Below, piece after piece: positions 28,004 through 36,918 of a stretch of 64,000 bases of DNA (within the stretch, counting starts at the first letter, position 1; each line of letters starts with the position of its first letter). The DNA lies in NCBI RefSeq assembly GCF_013408535.1, contig NZ_JACBZA010000001.1:992001-1056000 (forward strand), in the 5' to 3' direction. The position numbers and the translations under genes were made by a program. The DNA is from Actinopolymorpha cephalotaxi. Its GTDB lineage: Bacteria > Actinomycetota > Actinomycetes > Propionibacteriales > Actinopolymorphaceae. Below the pieces are notes generated by a model. It did not search any database, had not been told where the DNA came from, and saw nothing but the letters and a program-made list of their open reading frames with translations.

Positions 28004-28689
28004 CCACGACCACACAGGCACAAGCCGAGGAAGTCCCTCCGCAGCCGCCAAAACCGTCCCAGCCACGTGACCTGGCCAGGTTTGTGGCCAGCCGGGTAGC
28101 ACGTCTGCAACGCGAGTATTTGGACCACCGACCTGACGCTGCGGCCGCATTGGCGAAGCTCAGGCGCGGCGTGGGAAAGGAACCGGGGGCGGTTCCGGAG
28201 CTGTGGCAGCTCACCTTGGAGGGTGTTCCGCTGCCCGCCTGGTACACCGACGCCCCCACCGATTTCGAGAACGCCGCGTACGCCGCGCTGACCCTGTACG
28301 CGGTTCACCAGCAGTCCCGGCGTGAACCCATGCACCAGCCTGGGCAGGGACTTGGCGCGGCGGCACGAGTCCTGCGAGCACGTAAGAAGGCAGCAGGTGG
28401 CAGCGAGGACGCCGTGCGGCGGCGGTTCGAGGCCATCGGTACAGCCGTCAGTTTCAGCGAGGTCATGCACCACGGCCGCGCGCTGGTAACGCTCCTGCGG
28501 ACCCACAACGTGCCGTTGGACTACGGCCGGCTCGCACAGGACCTGGTGCTGCTGCAACGGCCAGGACGCGGGGACCAGGTGCGTCTTGCCTGGGGCCGCG
28601 ACTTCTACCAGGCCGGCAGCGAACCAACAGACCAAGACAACTCTGCGGCCACGGGGGCCGTAGCCGAAGACGGGGAGACCACCACATGA
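28000..28689 (+). CDS. cse2: Cascade small subunit Cse2 (CasB)
   Basis: A 229-residue, mostly helical protein. Recognisable parts are FVASRVARLQREYL, AYAALTLYAVHQQSR, GLGAAARVLRARKKA and the C-terminal DYGRLAQDLVLLQRPGRGDQVRLAWGRDFY that closes Cse2 proteins. Two copies line the crRNA-DNA filament in Cascade. The N-terminal Pro/Gln-rich stretch and C-terminal acidic tail are extensions. It overlaps cse1 and cas7 by 4 bp each. Confidence 0.95.
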   Translation: MTTTTQAQAEEVPPQPPKPSQPRDLARFVASRVARLQREYLDHRPDAAAALAKLRRGVGKEPGAVPELWQLTLEGVPLPAWYTDAPTDFENAAYAALTLYAVHQQSRREPMHQPGQGLGAAARVLRARKKAAGGSEDAVRRRFEAIGTAVSFSEVMHHGRALVTLLRTHNVPLDYGRLAQDLVLLQRPGRGDQVRLAWGRDFYQAGSEPTDQDNSAATGAVAEDGETTT

Positions 28690-29813
28690 GCCGAACGATC
28701 ATCGACATCCACGTCCTGCAGACGGTGCCGCCGTCGAACCTCAACCGAGACGACACCGGCAGCCCGAAGACTGCCGTCTACGGGGGAGTCCGCAGGTCCA
28801 GGGTGTCCAGTCAGGCATGGAAACACGCCGTCCGCGACAAGTTCGAGACCGAGCTCGACGACAGCGACCTCGGCATGCGGACCAGGCACGTGGTCGAGGT
28901 ATTGGACAGACGGATCCGTGAACGGGCACCCGAACTGGCCGACCGGGCCGAAGAGTTGGCGAAGGCCACCTTCAAGGCGGTCGGGATCAAGACGTCTGCG
29001 GCGAAGAAGGAGGAGCCTGAACAGTCCGGTTACCTCGTGTTCTTGAGCAGCCGCCAGTACGACAATCTCGCCGATGCCGCTGCCTCCGCTGCAAGAGCCG
29101 GCGGGAACCTGGACAAGGCGCTGAAGGAACGCGACGTGAAGGCGCTTGCCGATCGCGAGCACTCCATCGACGTCGCACTGTTCGGCCGAATGGTCGCCGA
29201 CGTGTCCGACATCAACGTCGAGGCCGCGGCTCAGGTCGCACATGCCATCAGCGTGCACGCGGTGGACAACGAGTACGACTACTTCACCGCGGTCGATGAC
29301 CACGATGAGGACGAGGAGCGGACCGGTGCGGGGATGATCGGCACCGTGGAGTTCAACTCCGCCACCCTCTACCGCTACGCGGCCGTGGACGTGGATCGCC
29401 TGGCGGAGACACTGGGCAGCCCTGAGGCGGCCCAACGCGCCGTGGAGGCCTTCGCCCGCACCTTCGTGACCAGTATGCCGACCGGGAAGATCACCACGTT
29501 CGGCAACCGCACCTTGCCCGACGCGGTCCTGGTCCGGTTGCGGGAGACGCAGCCGATCAGCTTCGTCGGCGCGTTCGAGGAGCCCGTCACGGCCGGCACG
29601 TCTGCTGGCCGTCTCAGCCAGGCCGCCATCCGGCTTGCCGAGTACGCGGTGGAAGTGGAGCGTAAGTACGACCAGCCCCCGGCTGCGTCGTGGGTCGTTC
29701 ACGTCGGTCGCGCCACCGAAGCGCTCGCCGGCCTTGGCCAGGACGGCACCCTCGACGAACTGGTGAAGGGCGTCGGGGACGAGGTTGCTCAGCGGTTGGC
29801 GGGGACAGCGTGA
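28686..29813 (+). CDS. cas7e: Cascade backbone subunit Cas7e (Cse4, CasC)
   Basis: A 375-residue RAMP protein. TIIDIHVLQTVPPSNLNRDDTGSPK and GGVRRSRVSSQAWKHAVR are the Cas7e N-terminal signature, and GMIGTVEFNSATLYRYAAVD and TSMPTGKITTFGNRTLPDAV are later conserved parts. Six copies form the filament on the crRNA. It overlaps cse2 (ATGA) and cas5e (GTGA), so expression is coupled. Confidence 0.96.
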   Translation: MSRTIIDIHVLQTVPPSNLNRDDTGSPKTAVYGGVRRSRVSSQAWKHAVRDKFETELDDSDLGMRTRHVVEVLDRRIRERAPELADRAEELAKATFKAVGIKTSAAKKEEPEQSGYLVFLSSRQYDNLADAAASAARAGGNLDKALKERDVKALADREHSIDVALFGRMVADVSDINVEAAAQVAHAISVHAVDNEYDYFTAVDDHDEDEERTGAGMIGTVEFNSATLYRYAAVDVDRLAETLGSPEAAQRAVEAFARTFVTSMPTGKITTFGNRTLPDAVLVRLRETQPISFVGAFEEPVTAGTSAGRLSQAAIRLAEYAVEVERKYDQPPAASWVVHVGRATEALAGLGQDGTLDELVKGVGDEVAQRLAGTA

Positions 29814-30517
29814 CGGGGCTCGTCCTTAGGCTCGCCGGACCCCTGCAGTCGTGGGGGTCCCGGAGCCGGTTCGTCCGGCGTGAGACCGAGCGGGCGCCCA
29901 CGAAGTCCGGTGTCATCGGGATCCTCGCCGCGGCGCGGGGGATGCGGCGGACCGATGACCTGACCGAGCTGCTCGGGCTCCGTTTCGCTGTCCGGGTCGA
30001 TCAGCCGGGCACGCTGATCCGCGACTTCCAGACTGCCCGCTCTCTTGACGGCAGTCGGGCGATGCCGTTGTCGTATCGGCACTACATGGCCGACGCGGTC
30101 TACGTCGCAGTGCTGGAGGGGGACTGTCAGCTCCTGGCCGGGCTGGACGCCGCGCTCCGCGCTCCGGTGTTCCCGCTCTACCTGGGCCGGCGCTCCTGCC
30201 CACCTGTCCAACCACTCAGCTTGGGCGTTCGCGACGGAAGCCTCACCGAGGTGATCAGTGCCGTGTCGTGGCAGGCGTCGCAGTGGTATCGACGTCGGCG
30301 TCGAGAGCCACAAGTGAGCCTGGAGGTGATTCGCGATGCACATCCAGACGAGCAGGGGGATGTCGTCCGTGATGAGCCGGAGAGCTTCGATCCACAACGT
30401 CGGGAGTACGGGTGGCGGCCCGTCGTACGGGAAACCGTGTCACTCACCAACCCTGACATCTCCGATTCCGTTGCCGAACAGTTCGGGCACGACCCGATGG
30501 CCCTGTTGGGAGGATGA
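29810..30517 (+). CDS. cas5e: Cascade subunit Cas5e (CasD)
   Basis: A 235-residue RAMP protein starting TGLVLRLAGPLQSWGSRSRF, the Cas5e signature, then ERAPTKSGVIGILAAARGMRR. It caps the 5' handle of the crRNA. The GTG at 29810 overlaps the cas7e stop; a longer frame to 29690 lies inside cas7e. A glycine-rich loop and the LYLGRRSCPP segment fit the family. Confidence 0.94.
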   Translation: MTGLVLRLAGPLQSWGSRSRFVRRETERAPTKSGVIGILAAARGMRRTDDLTELLGLRFAVRVDQPGTLIRDFQTARSLDGSRAMPLSYRHYMADAVYVAVLEGDCQLLAGLDAALRAPVFPLYLGRRSCPPVQPLSLGVRDGSLTEVISAVSWQASQWYRRRRREPQVSLEVIRDAHPDEQGDVVRDEPESFDPQRREYGWRPVVRETVSLTNPDISDSVAEQFGHDPMALLGG

Positions 30518-30520
30518 GCG

Positions 30521-31249
30521 GTGTTCCTCACCCGCTTCCAGATCAATCCGCAACGTCGCGACGCGCGTCGGCTGCTGACTTCACCGCAGGCGATGCACGC
30601 CGCGGTACTGAACGGCTTCCCGTCGCGCCAGGACCACGCCGACGGCAGGGTCTTGTGGCGGCTCGACCGCTCCGGCGCCCACGAGGTCCTGCTGTACATC
30701 TCGAGCCCAACAGCGCCCGACCTGACGCACTTGATGGAGCAGGCTGGATGGCCCACCATTCAGACCTGGCAGACCCGCCCGTACGACAAGTTCCTGGCCA
30801 CACTCGAACGGGGCCAGCACTGGGCCTTCCGCCTCACCGCCAACCCGGCCCGCAGCGGAACCAAACCAAGGCCCGACACCACGAAGGAGAAGCCTGCTGA
30901 GCAGCCCGACCCTAAGGCAGGTGCAGACCAGTCGGAGGGGAAGAATCGGTCGTCCCAGCGGTTCGGACACGTGACCGTCAGCCAACAGCACGACTGGCTG
31001 CTGCAACGTGCCGAACGAAACGGATTCCGTGTCCTGCTCGGAACCATGGATGAACCGGACGTGATCATTCGCGAACGGTCCACCCTCAACTTCCAGCGCA
31101 ACGGCTCGCGGGTGACGATCCGCCAAGCGACCTACGACGGCCGGCTGGAGGTCGTCGACCCGGACGCGCTACGCCGCGTCATGATGTCCGGCCTAGGGCA
31201 CGGCAAGGCCTACGGGTGTGGTCTGCTAACCGTGGCGCCGACCGAATGA
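30521..31249 (+). CDS. cas6e: crRNA-processing endonuclease Cas6e (CasE)
   Basis: A 242-residue double-RRM protein. H26 in TSPQAMHAAVLNGFP matches the catalytic histidine position of Cas6e, and GLGHGKAYGCGLLTV is the C-terminal glycine-rich loop. It cuts each repeat at the base of its palindromic hairpin and stays bound to the 3' end. GTG 30521 follows GGGAGG by 8 bp. Residues about 105-140 form a charged, low-complexity insert (KPRPDTTKEK and on). Confidence 0.95.
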   Translation: MFLTRFQINPQRRDARRLLTSPQAMHAAVLNGFPSRQDHADGRVLWRLDRSGAHEVLLYISSPTAPDLTHLMEQAGWPTIQTWQTRPYDKFLATLERGQHWAFRLTANPARSGTKPRPDTTKEKPAEQPDPKAGADQSEGKNRSSQRFGHVTVSQQHDWLLQRAERNGFRVLLGTMDEPDVIIRERSTLNFQRNGSRVTIRQATYDGRLEVVDPDALRRVMMSGLGHGKAYGCGLLTVAPTE

Positions 31250-32220
31250 CAGGCCCGCCCGGAACGCCGCCACCGCGGCTGCCTGAACTCGTCCGGGCGC
31301 AGGACAGGCTCTCGTTCATCTACGTCGAACGTTGCATCGTCCACCGTGACAGCAACGCGATCACCGCAACCGACGAACGAGGAACGGTGCACATACCGGC
31401 GGCCTCCCTCGGTGCCCTGCTGATCGGGCCAGGCACCAGAGTCACCCACCAGGCCATGATGCTCCTGGCGGAGAGCGCTTCGACCGCTGTGTGGGTCGGT
31501 GAACGCGGAGTCCGCTACTACGCCCACGGTCGATCGCTCGCGAACTCCACAAGGTTGCTCGAAGCTCAAGCGGCGGCGGTCTCTCACCGAGACCGCCGCC
31601 TGGCCGTCGCCCGGGCCATGTACGCCCTGCGGTTCCCCGACGAGGAAGACGTCGCCGGGCTGACGATGCAGCAGTTGCGTGGTCGAGAAGGCGTCCGCGT
31701 CCGCCGGCTGTACCGCGAGCACGCCGAGCGGACCGGCGTCAGCTGGGAAAGCCGTCGTTACGACATGGACAACTTCGCGTCCGGAGATGTCGTCAACCAG
31801 GCCCTGTCCGCGGCGCATACCAGCCTCTACGGGGTGTGCCACGCCGTGATCGTGGCGCTCGGTTGTGCTCCCGGCCTCGGGTTCGTCCACACCGGCCATG
31901 AACGCTCGTTCGTCTACGACGTCGCCGACCTGTACAAGGCGGAGATGACCATTCCGATCGCGTTCGACATTGCAGCATCAGTGCCCGCCGAAGTCGCGGG
32001 CGAGACTCGTCGAGCCGTGCGTGGGCGGCTCCACGATGGTCTCTTCCTTCAGCGATGCGTGCGCGATATCCGGCGCCTGCTGTTGTCGGAGGAGGATCCG
32101 GTGACCAACGGGCAGGAACACCTCGAGACAAGCATCGTCAGACTGTGGGACGAGAAGGTAGCGCCGATCGAGGGCGGTACAAACTACGCGTACGAATCCG
32201 ACGACGAGGTCGACTTCTGA
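31246..32220 (+). CDS. cas1: Spacer integrase Cas1e
   Basis: A 324-residue Cas1 of the I-E type: RLSFIYVERCIVHRDSNAIT, GPGTRVTHQAMMLLAES, RREGVRVRRLYREHAERTG-like segment (GREGVRVRRLYR), and the metal site region GFVHTGHERSFVYDVADLYK with the conserved His and Asp. It joins new spacers at the leader end with Cas2. The ATG at 31246 overlaps the cas6e stop (ATGA). The C-terminal tail is acidic (YAYESDDEVDF). Confidence 0.96.
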   Translation: MTGPPGTPPPRLPELVRAQDRLSFIYVERCIVHRDSNAITATDERGTVHIPAASLGALLIGPGTRVTHQAMMLLAESASTAVWVGERGVRYYAHGRSLANSTRLLEAQAAAVSHRDRRLAVARAMYALRFPDEEDVAGLTMQQLRGREGVRVRRLYREHAERTGVSWESRRYDMDNFASGDVVNQALSAAHTSLYGVCHAVIVALGCAPGLGFVHTGHERSFVYDVADLYKAEMTIPIAFDIAASVPAEVAGETRRAVRGRLHDGLFLQRCVRDIRRLLLSEEDPVTNGQEHLETSIVRLWDEKVAPIEGGTNYAYESDDEVDF

Positions 32221-32615
32221 TGACCGTCATCGTCCTGACAGCCTGCCCTGCAGGCCTTCGCGGCCACCTCACGCGGTGGCTTCTTGAGATCTCCGCCGGC
32301 GTCTTCGTCGGCAACGTGACGTCCAGAGTCCGTGACCTCATGTGGGCACGCGTCATCGAGCTATCCGGGCAAGGTCGAGCGCTGATGGTGTACAGCACCG
32401 ACGGCGAGCAACGGCTCCAGTTCAAGGTCCACGAACATCATTGGAAACCCGTCGACTACGACGGTGTCATGCTCATCCGCCGCCCGCCCAGTCACGACTT
32501 GGCGTCACCGTCGAGTGGCCGGACCGGCTGGAGCAAGGCAGTTAAACGGAAGCGCTTCGGAAAGCAGGCAGCCCGTCGCACCAGCACACCCCCATCTCCA
32601 GGGAAGGGGCCCTGA
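32220..32615 (+). CDS. cas2: Cas2e with basic C-terminal extension
   Basis: A 131-residue protein. MTVIVLTACPAGLRGHLTRWL and SAGVFVGNVTSRVRDLMW are the Cas2e hallmarks, and HEHHWKPVDYDGVMLIRRP ends the core near residue 95. The last 35 residues (WSKAVKRKRFGKQAARR and on) are strongly basic and beyond the usual core. It overlaps the cas1 stop by one base (TGATG). Its own stop is the first part of the array 2 leader. Confidence 0.94.
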   Translation: MTVIVLTACPAGLRGHLTRWLLEISAGVFVGNVTSRVRDLMWARVIELSGQGRALMVYSTDGEQRLQFKVHEHHWKPVDYDGVMLIRRPPSHDLASPSSGRTGWSKAVKRKRFGKQAARRTSTPPSPGKGP

Positions 32616-32665
32616 AAGTGATTGAGAATCGCCACGAGCCATAGCAAACCCGCAGGTCAAGAAGT
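32615..32665 (+). promoter_or_regulatory. Leader of CRISPR array 2
   Basis: AAAGTGATTGAGAA (32615-32628) and GCAGGTCAAGAAGT (32652-32665) match array 1 leader motifs, with the same 51-bp distance to the first repeat. The leader begins at the cas2 stop codon, so the array may be read through from the cas operon. Confidence 0.78.
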
Positions 32666-34343
32666 GTGCTCCCCGCGTACGCGGGGGTGATCCGTCGTTC
32701 GCGCCCAGTTCGATCAGGAAACACGAGTGCTCCCCGCGTACGCGGGGGTGATCCGATCGCCGCCATGAAGGAAACCCTGTCCACCCTGTGCTCCCCGCGT
32801 ACGCGGGGGTGATCCGCCGAAGAGTCGGACGTAGTCCTGGCGCCGGTTGTGCTCCCCGCGTACGCGGGGGTGATCCGAACGACTGCCAGGCCCGGCACGA
32901 GATCGAAGCGTGCTCCCCGCGTACGCGGGGGTGATCCGTACCGCGGCAAGGGAAGCACCACCGGAAACGCGTGCTCCCCGCGTACGCGGGGGTGATCCCT
33001 CCAACCGGAACACCGCGGCGTTAGAGAGGTTGTGCTCCCCGCGTACGCGGGGGTGATCCGTTCAGGCACGCCGACCAGGTGTCGCCGCTGACGTGCTCCC
33101 CGCGTACGCGGGGGTGATCCGTTGAACCGCGCCCATCCCGCCCGCCCCGGGAGGTGCTCCCCGCGTACGCGGGGGTGATCCGCTCCCGCGTAACCCCGTC
33201 ACCCCGCAGAGCAGGTGCTCCCCGCGTACGCGGGGGTGATCCGTCGTAGTCCTGGATAGCGGTCATGGAGAGCCCGTGCTCCCCGCGTACGCGGGGGTGA
33301 TCCGGCTGGCGCTGTCCTGCTCCGACAGCGCGGCCTGTGCTCCCCGCGTACGCGGGGGTGATCCGATCACGGGGCATCACGTGCTGCGCCACTGCTAGTG
33401 CTCCCCGCGTACGCGGGGGTGATCCGAAGGCCTGCGGGTCGGTGCCGCCGTTGCCGAGCGTGCTCCCCGCGTACGCGGGGGTGATCCGGACCGCGACATG
33501 GTGGACACCCTGGAGACGGGGTGCTCCCCGCGTACGCGGGGGTGATCCGTGCCATGCGGGTGCCCTCCTGGGGCTGGGAGAGTGCTCCCCGCGTACGCGG
33601 GGGTGATCCTGACAGCGCCCCGAGTGCGCCCAACGCGCTGACGTGCTCCCCGCGTACGCGGGGGTGATCCGCGCCGGCGGTGCGCACAGTGACGTTCGGG
33701 AACGTGCTCCCCGCGTACGCGGGGGTGATCCGGTCTTGTTCTTCTCGAACAGCAGGATCAGGCCGTGCTCCCCGCGTACGCGGGGGTGATCCGAACTGGG
33801 ACCGCCTGTCCGACGCAGTGCGCCGGTGCTCCCCGCGTACGCGGGGGTGATCCGGCCGATCACCTCGGCCGCGCGGGCGGTCACTCGTGCTCCCCGCGTA
33901 CGCGGGGGTGATCCGCGCCGAGCCTCTCGGCGTCAGGCGCCTCGACCGTGCTCCCCGCGTACGCGGGGGTGATCCGCCGCAGAGGCCGCCGAGGTCGCCA
34001 AAGCGCACGTGCTCCCCGCGTACGCGGGGGTGATCCGGATCCGCCGGTCGCACCGGCGCCCGTGGTCGCGTGCTCCCCGCGTACGCGGGGGTGATCCGGC
34101 CTGCTACCGGTGGAACCCTTACGACCTCGGGTGCTCCCCGCGTACGCGGGGGTGATCCGTTGTTGCGTTCCCGCCGACGCTCGAGCTCTGCGTGCTCCCC
34201 GCGTACGCGGGGGTGATCCGGACCCGATGTGGGGGCAGGAAGTCGCCAAGCCGTGCTCCCCGCGTACGCGGGGGTGATCCGTCGTGGTCGTCCCACACGT
34301 AGGCCAGCGGCGCCGTGCTCCCCGCGTATGTGGGGGTGATCCG
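32666..34343 (+). CRISPR. Type I-E CRISPR array 2: 28 repeats, 27 spacers
   Basis: It uses the same 29-bp repeat as array 1 (GTGCTCCCCGCG to GGGGTGATCCG) with 32-33-bp spacers. Repeats are nearly perfect: the one at 32971 ends in C, the one at 33582 in T, and the last at 34315 reads GCGTATGTGGGGG. The single degenerate last repeat marks the right end as the trailer. The array has less decay than array 1. Confidence 0.98.
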
Positions 34344-34444
34344 TGACCCTTTGGACTTGGACGCAATTGACGCTATTGCCAGAAACGGCCGACGCCGTTG
34401 GCTCCGGCCTGTTCCGCCGAGGTTAATCTGGCAGTTGGGTCCAA

Positions 34445-35227
34445 TGCCACCCCGCCCTCACCCTCGGCCTGGCGCTCCAACCCGACGTACTCCGCGAGAT
34501 CGCCAACATCCCGGGCGGCCGCGGGAAAGGCCTCCTCGGCCGCATCCTCTACGCCCTCCCCGAGGACCTGGTAGGCCGCCGACAGATCGGCCCACCACCC
34601 GTACCCGCCGACGTCGCCGAGGCCTACGAAACCAACCTCGCCGCGCTGACCCGCTCCCTGGCCGACTGGACCGATCCCGCCGTACTCACCCTCACCCCCG
34701 AAGCCGGCGAGCTCGTCCTGGCCCTGGAGGCCGAGACCGAACCCAAGCTCGCCGCCGGCGCCGAGTGGAGCCACGCCCGCGACTGGTACGGCAAATGGGT
34801 CGGCGCCACCGCCCGCATCGCCGGCCTCATCCACCTCGCCACCCACCTCACCGACGGCTGGGCACACCCCATCACCGCCGACACCTGGCAGGCCGCCGAA
34901 CAGATCGGCCGCTACTACGCCGCCCACGCCTACGCCGCCTACGACCACATGGGCGCCGACCCCACCATCGAGGACGCCCGGACCCTCCTCACCTGGATCC
35001 GCCGCAACGGCGAAGCCAGCTTCACCATCCGCGACGCCTACCGCGCCAACCGCGGCACGTTCGCCAAGGTCCCCGATCTCCAACCTGCACTCGACACCCT
35101 CGAAACCCACGGTCACATCCGCCGAGGACCCGACCCACCACCCGGCAACCGGCCAGGGCGCAAGCCCAGTCCCACGTACTTCATCCACCCCGCCCACCGC
35201 ACCGCCTTGCAGGGAGAGCCGCAATGA
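34445..35227 (+). pseudogene. 5'-truncated DUF3987-family helicase/primase fragment
   Basis: One open frame from about 34424 to the TGA at 35227 lacks an early start codon. LALQPDVLREIANIPGGRGKG, GLLGRILYALPEDLVGRR and the C-terminal SFTIRDAYRANRGTF winged-helix part match the end of DUF3987 proteins. These are primase-helicase-like proteins of phages, plasmids and integrative elements. The missing first two-thirds was lost when or before array 2 was placed upstream. Probably a remnant of an older mobile element. Confidence 0.7.
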
Positions 35228-35339
35228 CTGAGCGCTCGCTATAGCAACCGCAACCAGCGGCGCCGAGCACAGGCAGAAGCCAAGCAAGCTGAGGCGACGC
35301 GAAGCCGGCAACGATCAGTGGCGTCCAGTTGCTCCTATG

Positions 35340-36386
35340 TCAAGCGGCGGCCGTCACGGCCGGGTCGTGGTTGATGTTGGCGTCGGCTTGCAGGGCACGG
35401 TAGACGACGTCGGAGAGTCGTCGTTTGAGGGCACGGATCGACTCTGTCTTGGTATCGCCTTGAGTCCGTCGTCGTTGGAGAAACTCTCGTGCCTGTGGGT
35501 GGTAGTGGGCCTGGGTGATTGCGATGCGGTGCAGAGCGGCATTGAGTTGTCGGTTGCCGATGCGGGATAGCCGATGCCGTTCGTGGTTGCCGGACCAGAC
35601 CGGGACGGGGGCGGTCCCGTTGTGGCGTGCGAAGGCGTGCCGGGAGCGGAACCGTGTGACGTCGGCGGTCTCTCCGATGATCTTTGCGGCGGTCAGGATC
35701 GCGCACCCGGGCAGCTCAAGCAGGTTCGGCGCCAGGCGGGATACCAGCGGTTCGAGTTCACGGTCGAGCGCACGGATCTGCGCGGTGAGGTCGCGGCAGC
35801 GGTCCACGAGGTCTCGGGCAAGTCGGGCCACCAGCCCATCGATGCCGATCAGGCGAGCGGTGACGCCGGCAAGGTTCTTCGGCCTCCACAAAGTGCGGGG
35901 CGGGAGCTGCCAGGACGGGTCGATCTCGTGGAGGTGCCAGCGAAGGCGGTTGATCACACGGGTCCGTTCGGCGACCATGTCGTCGCGGTGGCTTAACAGC
36001 AGCCTGACTTCGCGTGCAGGCCCGTCCAGACGCGCGGTCGGCAGGTTCGGCTCGCGTAGGGCCGCTCGCGCAACCGCCAATGCGTCGATCGGGTCGGACT
36101 TACCGTAGCTGCGGGCGCTGTCGCGGACATGAGCCATCAGCTTGGGAGGGACGCGCACGATGCGTTCCCCTGCACCGAGCAGGTCTCGTTCGAGGCGTCG
36201 GGACAGGTGGCGACAGTCCTCGACCGCCCACATCCTCTCGTCGCCGAACTGCTCTGCCCACGTCAGCATGGCCAGGTGATCGTCGGTGGTTGTTCCAGTC
36301 GTGCGTTGGCCGAGCTTACGACCGAGGTCGTCGACCGCGACGACGGTGTGGCTGCGCTTGTGAGCATCGATTCCGAGTACGACCAT
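35340..36386 (-). CDS. IS110-family transposase
   Basis: A 348-residue DEDD transposase. The RuvC-like half has GIDAHKRSHTVV (Asp), WAVEDC (Glu) and SYGKSDPIDALAVARAA (Asp-Asp); the C-terminal half has LELPGCAILTAAKIIGE and FARHNGTAPVPVWSG, including the helix-hairpin-helix region of Transposase_20. Length is normal and the frame is intact. IS110 elements use a bridge RNA to pick targets and have no classic inverted repeats. An 8-bp repeat GCTCCTAT flanks it at 35331 and 36468. Confidence 0.92.
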   Translation of the reverse strand: MVVLGIDAHKRSHTVVAVDDLGRKLGQRTTGTTTDDHLAMLTWAEQFGDERMWAVEDCRHLSRRLERDLLGAGERIVRVPPKLMAHVRDSARSYGKSDPIDALAVARAALREPNLPTARLDGPAREVRLLLSHRDDMVAERTRVINRLRWHLHEIDPSWQLPPRTLWRPKNLAGVTARLIGIDGLVARLARDLVDRCRDLTAQIRALDRELEPLVSRLAPNLLELPGCAILTAAKIIGETADVTRFRSRHAFARHNGTAPVPVWSGNHERHRLSRIGNRQLNAALHRIAITQAHYHPQAREFLQRRRTQGDTKTESIRALKRRLSDVVYRALQADANINHDPAVTAAA

Positions 36387-36918
36387 GGAACCTGTCTCCC
36401 GTTCTCTTCATTCGGTGATGGGTGACAGGACCGGCCGGTGGGCACAGCTCAGTTGGGGCGACGCCACGCTCCTATCAAGCCACGCCGGCCGGTCCAGCAG
36501 GACCCGGACGGCCGCACAACTGGACATGGCCACCAACGGCACAGAGTGGTGGAGCGAGCCAGCCGAGCCCTGCACGTCACCTTGACACTGAGCAGAGTGG
36601 TGTATCGCTGACGCCTTGGACGCGCAGATGATGACTGTTCGAGCTCTCTTGGAGGACCGACGACGGCTCGCAAATCCTGACTCAGGGGACACGGCCCGGG
36701 TGAAGGAGTAGGTGGATGCGGGCTTGCGTGCCGGGCACGGTGTCGTCGACACAAGGCCTCCACAACAGCGTGTCCCTCTGAGTAGGACCCGCGGTAGCCG
36801 GCCCCATGCGAGCGAGAGTCTTCCACGTCCACACCACCCGCAGACCCGGTGCGTGCCGGTGCCTCGGTTTGATTGTTTGACTGTTTCAGGCGCTCTGTCC
36901 GTTCTAGGTTTGGGAGTT
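36387..36918. other. Structured region between the IS110 transposase and the caspase gene
   Basis: No gene is supported. GGACCGGCCGG (36428-36438) and its complement CCGGCCGGTCC (36485-36495) could form an 11-bp stem with a 46-nt apical part. In the IS110 group the bridge RNA is encoded on the 5' side of the transposase, so this is a candidate site for it on the minus strand. The rest (36600-36918) should hold the caspase gene promoter; no clear -35/-10 pair was seen. Confidence 0.35.
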
